From assembly GCA_963565915.1 (NCBI GenBank), contig OY751487.1:2170001-2234000 (forward strand): a stretch of DNA of 64,000 bases, read 5' to 3'. Source of the stretch: Entoloma clypeatum (Eukaryota > Basidiomycota > Agaricomycetes > Agaricales > Entolomataceae). The position numbers were made by a program, and so were the translations under genes. Under the pieces are notes generated by a model. That model saw only the letters and a program-made list of their open reading frames with translations. It ran no database searches and was not told the origin of the DNA. Positions within the stretch are counted from its first letter, which is position 1, and each line of letters starts with the position of its first letter. Positions 33,340 to 44,239 of this stretch are shown piece by piece.

Positions 33340-34370
33340 GATGGCGAACTGGGCAAAGGGTTTGTTTGGCCCAGAAAGTAGCCAAAGCAAATAAGGGCAA
33401 ATAGCCTGCCCTCATTTGGACGCGCATCAGGCGCACATCAAATGTGTCAACTAAATATAAACACACTTAAAAAAACATTGCACATCTGCCTACATGTCTT
33501 ACACAGGGGCAGCAAAAGCTTATGCACTATATCAATTAAGTATTAGAGCATTATGTGTCACTTACTATGTATCTATTTTGTGAAATTTCGCAACGAATCT
33601 TATGATATAGCAATGCAGAGCTCTGCACCAGATAATAGTAAACAATGTGCAGAATACATCGTGCGGGTGCACGCAGCACCTTCCTCATGGTCTAATAAGG
33701 GTTTGAAGTTATAGAACTCATAAATTCATATGTATTGATTATCATGATTTACAGTGTGATTTGATACATCAATTTGCTGCCCAGACTCTCTACCATACAT
33801 GGCTCATGTATCTAACTGTGTTATAGGTTTATAAACATCCCTAAATCAGTTAATAAGTATATTTGAGGGCTGTGATGCCACAGTTTGGGCATTGAGGCTG
33901 TGAGTTTCAATGACACACTCAGTTGGCATTGACTGCCAAGTACCTTGGCAATCGCCAAAAGTCGAACCATAAGTCGATGGCCAGCGAATCATTCCCACAG
34001 TTCTTTTTATCCCCCAACAGTACATCATGAGTTACCTCAAACACAAAAAACATCATTTCCTCACTTTCTCCTTTCCACAACCCCTTTAAACTACATGTAG
34101 TAAATATATACTATTGCAACATTGTATGTAAACCTATTCAGACCATGCAAATAAAATTCAAGGACTTAATAAGATGAATATAAGCAAAATAGGTCGAAAA
34201 TTTGACCAGAAAATTTTACTTCAGCTTTGGATTCTCCCCATTCAGGGGATCTCACAGCACATTTGTTTTTCAAATTTGGTGGATTAATCATGGAGATATA
34301 ACACTTTTACTGAAATCTGCACATTTGTTTATTTCTATCTTATCTAGACATCTTAAAATTATTCAAGGTG
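33340..34370. repeat. AT-rich middle domain of the hAT-like element
   Basis: Segments such as CCTGCCCTCATTTGGAC, CATCTGCCTACATGTCTTAC and GACTCTCTACCATACAT recur in the copy at 56290-57280. One segment (about 34140-34340) is reverse-complemented relative to 56700-56900. No protein-coding capacity is seen. Confidence 0.65.
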
Positions 34371-34379
34371 TTTCAGAAG

Positions 34380-34905
34380 GCCTCCACTCCATATGGCCAC
34401 CACCTCTGCCCAACGCCCACCACTCGTGGCCAACGACCACCACTTGTGGCCCCCTCCAGCGCCCAATGGCCTACTTTTGTGGACAACGGCCTACTTTTGC
34501 GGACAATGGCCTCTGTTCATGCCCAACACCTCTACCCACGCCCAACGGCCCCTCCTGTGCCCAACAGCCTCCACTCATGCCCAACGGCCCCCCATCACGC
34601 CCCACGGCCTTGACTCACCCCCAATGCCGCTCCACATGCCCAACGGCGTTGACTCACACCTAACGGCCCCTCCTCTGCCCAACGGCGTCCACTTGCACCC
34701 AATGGCCCCCTCTCATGCCCACTGGCCTCCACTCACACCCAACAGCCTCTCTTTGCACCCAACGGCCTCTCTTTGCGCCCAACGGCATCCACCCATGCCC
34801 AACGCCCCCTATTGTGCCAAACAGCCTCCACTCACACCCAAAGCCGCCCAATCACACCCAAAGTCGCTGAATCACGCCCAACATGTTGAACAGCCTCCGT
34901 TCATG
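34380..34905 (-). repeat. 20-bp minisatellite block, C-rich (right arm of hAT-like copy)
   Basis: Units read GCCCAACGGCCTCCACTCAT on the plus strand, i.e. the reverse complement of the left block, so the two blocks face each other across the middle domain. Confidence 0.87.
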
Positions 34906-35218
34906 CCCATCAGCTACCACTCCCATACATGTATATATTTAGCCACCATGTATAATTAATCGACCCACCAAACCAGTTCTGACCGGTGCAGACCAGTTCG
35001 GTCCACCGTCCATGGGTCCGATGGACTGGTCCAGTTTTTTGCCCTTATGTCATATATGAAGACTGGTCTCAGTCTCGGTCTATGCCTCTCAGAGGCAAAA
35101 AACCGAACCAAGCCAAACCCTCAAACACTAGCGACTACCGCCAATGGTTGTGTTTTTTCTTTCTTTTTTTTATCAGATTTATTGTGCTGGAGGAACTGAG
35201 TTTCTATGGTCCACATTA

Positions 35219-36575
35219 CAGGGCCTCACAAAACTGAGTCAATGTTTGCTACTTTGTGAATACCTTCAAAATAACTTTGCAAATAATACCAATCAAAAGA
35301 AGGTATTGGTACATGGTTAAAGCCCTGCTTCAGGACTCTCGGAATCTGCAATAATTATGTAATTCCCATAAGAAATGATCAATATATGATCGAATTACTC
35401 CAGGGACTCATTGAATCAGTTTTGTGAGTATGTACAATAAATACAGTATTTTATACTTTAGTACTTGATATTACCCCCCTTAGCTTTGATTACTGCCTCT
35501 ACCCTTCTTGGCATACTTTCTATCAGGTTTTGACACACTTCTGGCTCTATATTATTCCACACCTCTGCTGCTCTGTCCCAAATCTCCCAGACTCCCTTGG
35601 GTGGTGTTGGATATTCATTCAACTTCCTTTTAATATGAACCCAGAGGTGTTCAATAGGATTGAGGTCTGGGGACTGTGCAGGCCAATCCAGCAGAGCAAT
35701 ATTCTTGCTGTCCATCCATTTTTTGGCCTTCTTGGAGGTGTGCTTGGGGTCATTGTCCTGCTGAAAAATGATCTCCTCTTCAGAGATTCCACTCTCCTCC
35801 ATGCTGGGCAGCAAATTGTCCTCCAAAATGGACACATACTGATCAGCATCCATCCTCCCCTCAACCTCTGCAAGTCTCCCCACACCTTCCCAACCCATAC
35901 AACCCCAAACTATAATATTTCCTCCCCCAAACTTGACTGTGCCCTGAACCTCTCTTTCAATAAGCCCCTCACCCTTCTTTTTCCAGACCCATTCCTTGCC
36001 ATCTGACCCAAACCTGTTGATTTTGGTCTCATCTGACCAAATGACCCTCTTCCAGTCCTCCACTGTCCATTCCCTGTGCTTCATAGCAAATGCCAACTGC
36101 CTCTTCTGATGTATAGCCTTTAAGAAAGGTCTTTTCTTCTTTGTTACAGCCTTGAATTCATGTTTTCTGAGAACCCTTCTCACAGTTTCTGGGGAGACAG
36201 GATTGGAGATGACAGTGTTGATGTGTTTGGTAGCCTGCACAGCATTGGAGGCTCTCCCTGAGGTGATTTGTGAAAGTATGTTTCGTGTGTTGGTGGGAGT
36301 AAGTCATGACAACTGGTTACCATACAACCAGTGAAGCATTTGGTTCTGATAATTGCCATAGGTACTCACAAAACTGATTCAATGAGTTGCTGATTTAATT
36401 TAATCATATCTCCATGAATTCTGATCTAAATCATATGATTCCTTTATATTCTGAAAGCCCTGAAGTAGGGCTTTCAATTATATACCAAAGGTTTAATTCA
36501 ATTGGTATTCTTTGCAGAGTTATCTTGAAGGTATTCAAAAAGCAACAAACATTGAATCAGTTTTGTGAGGCACTG
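35219..36575 (-). mobile_element. Tc1/mariner element, copy 1 (261-bp internal deletion)
   Basis: TA flanks at 35217-35218 and 36576-36577. Ends read CAGGGCCTCACAAAACTG and CAGTTTTGTGAGGCACTG. It is 1357 bp against 1618 bp for copy 2, and otherwise nearly identical. The 19-bp motif TCACAAAACTGATTCAATG or its complement lies four times (near 35226, 35409, 36366, 36550). The deletion removes the 5' part of the transposase gene and its start, so this copy is non-autonomous but could be mobilised by copy 2. Confidence 0.92.
35458..36294 (-). pseudogene. Tc1-like transposase, N-terminally truncated
   Basis: The reading frame holds 260 residues from VQATKHINTV to the end, matching residues 79-338 of copy 2. 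It contains the catalytic WSDETK, QQDNDPKHTS and NPIEHLW boxes (DD34E complete). The first helix-turn-helix and the ATG are missing; upstream only TNTRNILSQITSGRASNA remains before a TGA. Without a new start it would not be made. Confidence 0.88.
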
Positions 36576-36577
36576 TA

Positions 36578-37178
36578 CATGCGGACAGGTAGATAAGTGG
36601 GCGAGCATGGTGTAGGTGGTGTGTTAAGTCAATGCTCAGATTATTCCAGCATGCTCCATGTGTCAGAACTACAAGAGCCGCAGAATGCCATGTCCCCCCA
36701 CTGACTAGGCAGCGGAGAATGAACAGGCTGGCATATCCTCCACTGTTTTAGACCACACTCCCCTGTTAACTCCTGAGAAAGGTGAGGCATTTCATGTGTG
36801 TGGTGGGTCACGTGGGTGGGCTACAGGTCCACAGAGCGGAAAATAGTTGTGTTGGACATGGGATGACCCCTAAAGGCAAATACCTCTGGGTTGTCCATGA
36901 TGAATTTCCCAAAGACATCCCAGGTGGGAGTGTTCCTGGAGAAGGAGGACATGTCTGGAGGCCTGATAGGGTGATGCAGACATTTGTATAAAACATGTGT
37001 GAAGTCCTCGACAGACCCCGTTTCACAGTCACATCATTCAACTCCATCTCTGATGTTGAACCTATGTCTATAGTGACCAATTGGGACATGGCTGGTGAGG
37101 CTGCAAACCATTTGAGCCATGAGGGATTGGGAATGGCCCACATCCTTAAGTCATGTTATAACAGAGCACGCCCTTGTG
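36578..37178. other. No gene seen
   Basis: Sequence between the Tc1 copy and the next element; short open frames at 36782-37189 on both strands lack recognisable motifs. Confidence 0.45.
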
Positions 37179-38312
37179 TAGTGTTTTGAAGTCAAGTCAA
37201 GTTAAGTTAATTGGTCCAAAATGCTTTAACTTGACTTTAACTGGTTAAGAAGTTTCCAGAAAAGTCTTAACTTTAACCTTTTAAAAAAAACAACAAGTTT
37301 AAAAAGTTTTAACCTTAACTTAACTTAACTTAACCACAATTAACCAGTTAATTGTTTTAACTTCATATATTTTCACTTGTTTTGTGGTTTTTTTCATATC
37401 TCTAGAGTGATATTAAAGGTTTTAAACAATATTTCAATCATGATTATATTACAAATGGCCTGATTTGAATACTTTTGTAACATTTTACAACAATTCAGAC
37501 CTTGTTTCTTTAACCTGAAATTAACTGGTTCAAAGTTTTTTCAAACTTGGCTCAATTTAACTTTAACTGCAGTTAATTGCAGTTAAAGTTAACTGTGGTT
37601 AAGTCAATTGATGGTTAAATGTGTCAAAGTTAAGTTAGGCCCCATTTGGCTGTGCAGGTTAGTTAGAGTTAGCTAGAGTTGAGTAAGGTAAGACTCGCCA
37701 ATCAAAATGATCAATAGCTAGGTCAAGTTAGTCACAAGTAGTCACATCATAATAAACAAAATGTCAGAAAAATCCGAAGACTGACATCCCCACAGTTTGA
37801 TGATCACCGTGATTAGATCCAAGCTGGTTTATACTGTATCCGTGTGCAATTGTTCGCTCAGTTATCACCAGGCAATCATCATGAATACAACGGACAACCT
37901 CAATGATAAGATCCTGATTGTGAACCAGCTTTTTGATAACACTGGGTATGTAGATAATAACCTGATCATCAGTTGTCCCGGATTTTTCCAACATTTAAGC
38001 ACTAACGTCTGATGTGCGCCACGTCCCCCAGCTGTAACGAATGGTTGTGAATCACACATCCAGATCCTCACCACTAGCATCGCCGGCTCTCCAGATGGAT
38101 GTGACATGTTGCGCAGATGTAAAGATATGGATTGATGATAAGATCAAATGTTTATCTAAACTTGCGTGACAAGGTTATCAAAAGTTATGTCAAGTTAGAG
38201 AGGACCCTTACCAGATCAAGGGTCTTACCTTACTCAACTCTAGCTAACTCTAGCTAACTCATGCAGCCGAATGGGGCCTTAAGATTATATATAACTTGAC
38301 TTTAAAACACTA
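37179..38312. mobile_element. hAT-like MITE interrupted by a Harbinger-like element
   Basis: Left end TAGTGTTTTGAAGTCAAG, right end CTTGACTTTAAAACACTA. The 8-bp flanks CCCTTGTG and TCCTTGCT share the central CCTTG. The body is rich in GTTAA/TTAAC and CTTTAACTTGAC. Removing the nested element leaves about 490 bp. The first eight terminal bases (TAGTGTTT) are shared with the minisatellite-carrying elements, so both may use the same transposase. Confidence 0.6.
37638..38278. mobile_element. PIF/Harbinger-like non-autonomous element (641 bp)
   Basis: Terminal inverted repeats of about 55 bp start GGCCCCATTTGGCTG on the left and end CAGCCGAATGGGGCC on the right. The 3-bp duplication TTA (37635-37637, 38279-38281) is the hallmark of this superfamily. 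The inverted repeats contain GTTAGCTAGAGTTGAGTAAG. No transposase is encoded. Confidence 0.78.
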
Positions 38313-38592
38313 TCCTTGCTAGGACTATAAATGAAAATATGTAGCTTAAGTAAGAGAGTTGATTTTTACCTTGTCTTGTACACCATTGCTGCCCTATGTT
38401 ATATCCGTCTCCAAATCTCCGATCCACTCCGATCGTCCTCCGACATTCCGGACATCCATTACCTCCGCATCTCTGCATGTTGCCATCATGCATTTCATAT
38501 TCATAACTCCATGCCTTTATGCATTTCATATTCATATTCCCATTTACTTATGCATCGCCTTTTCCTCATAGTCCGTTGACCGACATCTCCAA

Positions 38593-39109
38593 TGTTTGAT
38601 ACAGTCACTGGCAACTTACGCCACAACTCTGGACCTACTCCGACCATCTCCGTAAAGTAATCACATTTAGATATTTAAGCTCGTACCATACCTGTAGTTC
38701 CTCAGTTCAAATATCAACCAAGTTCACTCCTCTACTCTCAGTCCATGCCAGAGATCCTCGCCGTGGTACAATACGCCGACGACATCCTCATCTTCTGCTC
38801 TTCCTCCATCGTTACCCTTCAACGAGCTCAGTACTGTGTCTGAGTCACAACTCCGACGTCGTCCGACCACTTCCACGTCAGCGTGTCTCTCACTGAGATC
38901 TCTCCAAGGACCTCCGCACCTCCGACCTCTCCTCCGACCTCCTGAAATTGGGACACCTTATCCAACAAACGGCGGCGCAACACATACATTGAAGCCATGT
39001 CCCTCCCCTTCGTCGTTCCTCCGCATTTCCGGAGTTCTGCTCTGGTCCCAGTTCTACATCCGACCTCCAACGGACTCCGACGAAGCTCCGATGTTTCACC
39101 TACTTAACA
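38593..39109 (+). repeat. gypsy-2 5' LTR (left boundary uncertain)
   Basis: The 3' boundary is set by CTACTTAACA followed by GTATATTCGAACTC, parallel to TTCTTAACA/GTATATTCAAACTG of gypsy-3. Segments such as CAGTTCAAATATCAACCAAG are shared with the gypsy-3 LTR in the opposite orientation. A TGTTTGATACAG start at 38593 is a guess. Confidence 0.45.
38750..38838 (+). pseudogene. Short reverse-transcriptase-like fragment (LINE-type YADD box)
   Basis: The frame starting CCAGAGATC gives AVVQYADDILIFCSSS, like the YADD motif of non-LTR retrotransposon RTs, for about 27 codons before TGA. It lies just upstream of, or within, the gypsy-2 LTR. It could be a captured fragment or chance. Confidence 0.35.
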
Positions 39110-39149
39110 GTATATTCGAACTCAAACCGTTTTTGGATTCCTGCTAGTC

Positions 39150-40299
39150 ATGGCACTCCAAAACACCAAGACAGCAAAAGCCACAGAAGCTGGCACTTCT
39201 AGGCAGCAAGTTCTACAAAATGTTGAACAATGTTTAACAGAACTATCCCCCGTAACTCCGACTACTCCGACACCTCCGGGTTTTCGGCCCATCACACCTC
39301 CGCATAATATTCTGATCCCCACTTCCCCCATAGAATCTGCACCCCTGTCTCCTCAGAATATTTTCGGCCCACAAGAACCTTGGGGATGCTTTCGTCTTAA
39401 TGACCAATGAACTCAAACACAGCAAAGGTCACAAGCATCACAAAAAGGCTAAGGATCCGGACACCTTCGATGGTTCCGATTTCCGGAAACTGAACCAGTT
39501 CATCCTCCAATGCACATTGTTTTTCCGCGACAACAACAATGACTCTGCCAAAATCACTCTCGCCATCTCTTTCCTCCGAGGCAGAGCTCTCGATTATTTC
39601 GAGCATTTCATCATTGAACTGGACCTGGACAACCCCCCAGACTGGTACGAAGATTGGTCCGCATTCCTCTGCACACTCTGCATGGAATTCAGGGTCATTG
39701 ACCCTGTTGCGGATGCTGCTGACTCTCTGGACAATCTCAAAATGCATGAAAATCAACACATTCTCAAGTATAATATGGAGTTCACATGCCTTGCTGCCAA
39801 AATGCACTGGGACAGCTCCGCCCTGCATCACCAGTACTACTCCAGGTTGGCGGAGCAGATTAAAGATGTCCTTGGGACTCAAGTAAAGCCAAGCACATTA
39901 CCAGCACTTAGGGAGCTAGCACAGACTATTGATGCTCGCCACTGGGAACGTCAGCATGAGAAATCCCACTCCGACAAGTCCGCATCCAAATCTGACAAAT
40001 CCAAAGCTAAAACTCCCTCCGTGAACTCTGATAAAAACCCCAAAGCCAAACTGCAGACACAGAACCAGGGCAAACAGTTGAAGCCTTCCTCCGCTCCCAA
40101 GTCCGACATCTCCGACAAACTCGGAAAAGATGGAAAATTAACTCCGGAGGAACGCAAACACCATTTTGACAACAACCTCTGCATGTTTTGCATCAAAGCA
40201 GAACATGTCATGAAAGATTGCCTGAAGTCTTCGTCCTCTGCCTCGAAGGCTAAGGCGCGCGCTGCCCAAGCCAAGACTATGGACGAAACAAAGAATTAG
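39150..40299 (+). pseudogene. gypsy-2 gag
   Basis: An N-terminal frame (39150-39410; coiled start, then a TPTTPTPPGFRP-type proline-rich stretch) is shifted by one base into the main frame (39400-40299). The main part has KDPDTFDGSDFRKLNQF, RGRALDYFEHF, a helical core to about residue 190, and a lysine/serine-rich basic linker. A CCHC knuckle CMFCIKAEHVMKDC (CX2CX4HX4C) lies near 40191-40232. Related to gypsy-3 gag at 52439-53652, which has the same DKLGKDGKLT segment before its knuckle. Confidence 0.82.
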
Positions 40300-40439
40300 C
40301 AGGCAGTCCACAGGACTCTGTATGGCCTGAGGACTGTGTTGAATCCATCCGTACTACCGCTCTACTCAATGCTTCTGCTCTTTCTGACCCCAATTCCCTC
40401 TGTGTCCAACTTACATCTCCGCTTATCTCCAATTCTCTC

Positions 40440-41780
40440 CAATAGCTGCCCTTGTGGACCCCGGCTCTACTCATTGTTTTATTGACTCCTGTTATGTATG
40501 CTTCATCCTATAAACTCCCTTTCACCTCCATACCTGTGATCGAACTTAAATTATTTGACAGAACATCCAACTCTGTCATTATTCAGGCAGTTGATCTTCC
40601 TGTATACTTTTTCTCCAGTGAATATATGGCCATTACAGCCCATGATTGACTGGGTATTGGGCAGTATTACTTTACATCCACAGCTCTTGAAGGAGTCTCT
40701 GACCTTGACATCTTCTGCCAGGTCAGCTCCGCTACCTCCACAGACCTCCCCCAATACTCCAATCTCTGACTCCGGCACACCCGCTGCAACTCCAGACGTT
40801 GTTCCAAATATTGCATTGATAAATGCAGCCGCATTTGTGCGAGCTTGCAAACTTCCGGGTGCCCAATCTTTCCGAATTCGCCTCTCCGACCACACGATCT
40901 CCGCCCAATCCGCTTCCATGTCCAAGGAACCTCTGGACCTTTCCCATATCCCAGAGGATTATCACGATTTTGCCAATGTTTTTAGCAAAACAAAGGCAGA
41001 CACCCTCACTCTGCATCAAGCTAGAAGACGGATCGACTCCCCCTATTGGCCCTATCTACTCCATTTCACAATCCGAACTATCTTCCCTGCGAAACTTCAT
41101 AGACGAACATTTGGCCATTGGTTTCATTCACCCCTCTCGCTCTCCGCACGGTGCTCCAGTCCTCTTTGTCCGAAAGAAGGGTGGTTCCCTCTGCCTGTGC
41201 GTCGACTATCAGGGCCTGAACAAAGTTACCAAGAAGGATCATTACCCTCTTCCGCTCATCCCTGACCTCCTTTACACTGCTGAAAAAGCATGTGTTTACA
41301 CCACTCTCGACCTCCGGCATGCATACCATCTTGTCCGCATCGCCAACGGAGATGAATGGAAAACCGCTTTCCGCACTCATTACGGATCATTTGAATGGCT
41401 TGTTATGCCTTTTGGACTATCCAACACCCCTGCCACGTTTCAGTGATTTGTGAATGATATCTTCAGTGACCTCCTCAATGTTACAGTGGTGGTCTACCTT
41501 GACAACATTCTCATTTACTCTGATGACCCCGCCAAGCACCCCGACGATGTCAAGGAAGTTCTCCAATGTCTCCACAAGAATGGACTTTACGTCTGCTCCA
41601 ACAAGTGTGAATTTTCCGTCGACACAGTTGAATATCTTGGTTTTATCCTTTCTTTCTCCGGTCTCCGCATGTCCGAAACCAAGGTGAAGACCATCCAAGA
41701 GTGGCCTGAACCTCGAAAAGTGAAGGACATACAGTCTTTCCTTGGATTCACAAATTTCTATCGATGTTTCATTCCATCAG
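40440..41780 (+). pseudogene. gypsy-2 pol: protease remnant and RT
   Basis: The protease motif VDPGSTHCFIDS appears at about 40460-40490, with a deletion in the rest of the domain. After several frame changes the RT begins around LGSLRNF..HLAIGFI-type sequence and shows [50 protein letters not shown], the catalytic VYLDNILIYSD box, and NKCEFSVDTVEYLGFILS. It ends in the conserved FLGFTNFYR box. One TGA at about 41444 interrupts. Confidence 0.8.
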
Positions 41781-43939
41781 GTTTTTGGCAGGGGTCTGGT
41801 ATGCCTAGATAGGTATTGTCAGCAGTTCCCACAGTAAAATCACTTTATATGGCCTTATCTCATCATATAATTGGTTCACAGATTGATGTTGGAAGATCAT
41901 CTGCTGAGCTGGAGTTGGCAGGATGGTAGATGGCGAACTGTAGATGTAAGTATTAGATCTTATTAAATGCTATTATAATAGAATCTCATTCTTTTTGCAA
42001 GTCAGTAAGGCCTTAGAAGGGGTTATAGTGTTGGATAAGTATTGTAATCTGGGATCATTGCTTGACAAGTCGCTTACCAGTCTGACACTGTACAAGCTGA
42101 TGGTAGATTTAGTCTGGATGAAGAAATGACATTACCATTGCTCTTCAGAAAGGGGGTATACTGTCAGAAGAAGATCAAGCATTATCATTGAATTGAATAA
42201 TTGTCACAGAAGTTCAGCTACTGATAACATGTCGTCAAGATCATGCTCCCAATCATTAAATGGGCTGTTAGTGGACCTCCTGTGGTAAACTTCCAGACCT
42301 TTACAATCCCCTCAGTCTGATTATATATATAATGGACTATTTATTATTTATCTCTCTCTTTCTTACATACAACATGTAAACAACACACTCCATGGACCAG
42401 CCTTGGTCTCTCTCCCAAGAGGTTGTGCCAATCCAGATCTTCAGCAGTGATGAGCGAAGTGGGACCCTATGAGTAAGCACCTGCCGTGGCCTGCCATTGT
42501 GATACTGGATCAGAACAAAATCATCGGCATCATTTCAGTGGACGAGCTGGTGGTCATGTCAGTATCACACATAGTACATCTTGCTCCAGCATTTAAATGG
42601 TCTCGAGTAAGTAGAATTAATTAAATACATTGTTGGTGAGGCTAGAGTCCTCTGTTGCAATTCCCAAAGCTGATGTCCTTGGGGATTTTGAGTGATGTTC
42701 TCAGGCTGGGGTGAGGGGGGTATCTAATTGCTGCTTTTCTCGATGAGTAACCATTATCGCATCTGCCGTGGTTGCATTGGCCATGGTTATTGTGTCAGAG
42801 GCACTAGGTTCTAGGCTGGAGGTGGATTCTGCCAGAATTGCACAGCTCTTAATGGCATCAACCTTGCAGGCAACATTTGAGCATGCCAAACAAACACTGG
42901 TCTTCTCAAATACTGGTGTACAAGTTTGCAAGCAGATTTGAATCGATGATGAATCGAGACCTTCTAAAATATATCCAGGGGGATGGGGAGAGTTGTGGAG
43001 GGCAAACAGATATGTGCGAAATGGTGTGCCAATGTCCCAAGGATAAACGCCACCACAAGGCAAAGGGAAAGGGTTTACTCCACCAATGGGCCTCCAAGTT
43101 ACTGAACGAGTTGCCATTGTGAGCATGGTTGATCCACACGAAACATTGTGGGCACAGGACTTGACGATTTCTGGTATGGGCACTTCCTATCTCGTGATAT
43201 TGAATTTTGTTTTCATTTTCTTCATACAGATGTGATTTGGCAGAGAGAGAGCTACAGGTGGTCATATTCACAGAGGGAGTCAAGGAAATAGTACATTGAT
43301 TATCATGATGTACATCATGCACAGAAGCAGAAGGCTGCTATTGAGAGCTGGAGATGACTTGGGGATGTGTCCCACCATTTAGTCGTCAATGAATGGGGAG
43401 TGCATCTTGAAAGGTGGAATGATACTTGTCCTCGAATCAACACAACAAGTGGGAACAATCAACAGACACTCACCATGAATTTGTGACTGACACACCAGTG
43501 ATGGCTTCAGGAGCACTCACGGAGCTGCTTACATGATTGCTCGGCCTGGGGGGGGGAGGGGAAGGGCGTGGAACTCTGCAGAGATCCATATTGGCGCTAC
43601 CTCTTGCTCTCTCCACTTGTCTTCATGACATCACATGCACTTGCACATCTCCTTCATACTTTTATGTACTTGTCAAATGGACTGTGTAATGGGGTCCTAC
43701 TCTTGCATGCTACACTACAGTAGCAGCTGTATTTGTACTCTGGTGCAGACCGGACTGTGATCGAGCTCTGGAATATAAATTTGGTGTTTTAAAAAAATAA
43801 AAATAAACTTTGTTGGCAGGCTCAAAGAATTTCGGTTGAAAAATTGGTGTCTGTATACAAGTGGCAGTGACTAAGCAACCAGCTCCATAGTACACTAACT
43901 ACTGGCAGAAGTCTTCTTCAGTCCTTTGACAAGAATATA
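41781..43939. other. Region without a recognised gene
   Basis: AT-rich with short open frames on both strands. A plus-strand frame at 42877-43122 (KHWSSQILVYKFASRFESM...) and a minus frame at 42701-43183 overlap, and at most one could be coding. Neither shows a known domain, and spliced extensions were not convincing. Confidence 0.35.
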
Positions 43940-44206
43940 TCATTGAGTGATGGTGATTTTGGGAAGTGCTTCTTTGAACAGCATATGGAGGTCTTCTTCA
44001 CCCCAACCAGCAAGTGCAAACAACTGCTGCGCACTGCCTAAATCCTGCATTTTGAGAGTAGACAGGACACAAGATAGATCATGCTCGAGATTGGACAGAA
44101 AATCAGTGACTGGCACATCAGTGTCTTTGGTGTCTGGCGCATCACCCGTTAGGTCTATGTATTTGTTTTGGCACCGCTTCTGAGAAGATTGGGTAATCTG
44201 TCTCAT
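43940..44206 (-). CDS. Hypothetical protein fragment
   Basis: An 88-codon frame from ATG 44206 that reads like coding sequence: QKRCQNKYIDLTGD, then an acidic segment, then FLSNLEHDLSCVLSTLKMQDL and WGEEDLHMLFKEALPKI, suggesting an amphipathic helical domain. I vaguely associate the last part with repeated proteins of Agaricomycetes, but cannot name a family. Flanking sequence does not extend the frame, so it may be one exon of a larger gene or a remnant. Confidence 0.35.
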   Translation of the reverse strand: MRQITQSSQKRCQNKYIDLTGDAPDTKDTDVPVTDFLSNLEHDLSCVLSTLKMQDLGSAQQLFALAGWGEEDLHMLFKEALPKITITQ

Positions 44207-44239
44207 TATTGGTCAATTTTACCAAGCCCATATGTACAT

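Larger units (their letters stand above)
26834..35130 (+). mobile_element. Minisatellite-carrying hAT-like element, copy with copia-2 nested inside
   Basis: Left end TAGTGTTTCAAGG (26834) and right end CCTCAAACACTA (35130), with 8-bp flanks ATGACTAC (26826-26833) and GCGACTAC (35131-35138) that agree at six of eight positions, as for an old hAT duplication. Without copia-2 it is about 2.4 kb. Order: left domain (26834-26986, 32900-32984), G-rich minisatellite (32985-33330), AT-rich middle (33340-34370), C-rich minisatellite (34380-34905), right domain (34930-35130) with GACTGGTCCAG and a GGTCTCGGTC-like motif. No transposase is present, so it must rely on one elsewhere. The hAT assignment rests on end sequence and flank length only. 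Confidence 0.65.
39110..41780 (+). mobile_element. gypsy-2: 5' part of a Ty3/gypsy element, truncated in pol
   Basis: LTR end, gag, protease remnant and RT in order; the sequence then leaves the element at GFTNFYRCFIP (about 41780), so RNase H, integrase and 3' LTR are absent. Relationship to gypsy-3 is clear from gag (DKLGKDGKLTPEE) and protease. CpG-type transitions are visible: one TGA where arginine fits before FVNDIF, and Asn in the RT catalytic box. Confidence 0.82.

Noticed and set aside
35530..36006. Plus-strand frame of 158 codons inside both Tc1 copies (also 58864-59340)
   Set aside because: It is the antisense shadow of the conserved transposase gene; its identity between copies follows from the identity of the DNA.
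39397..39882. Minus-strand frame opposite gypsy-2 gag
   Set aside because: Shadow of the gag coding strand; no independent motif.
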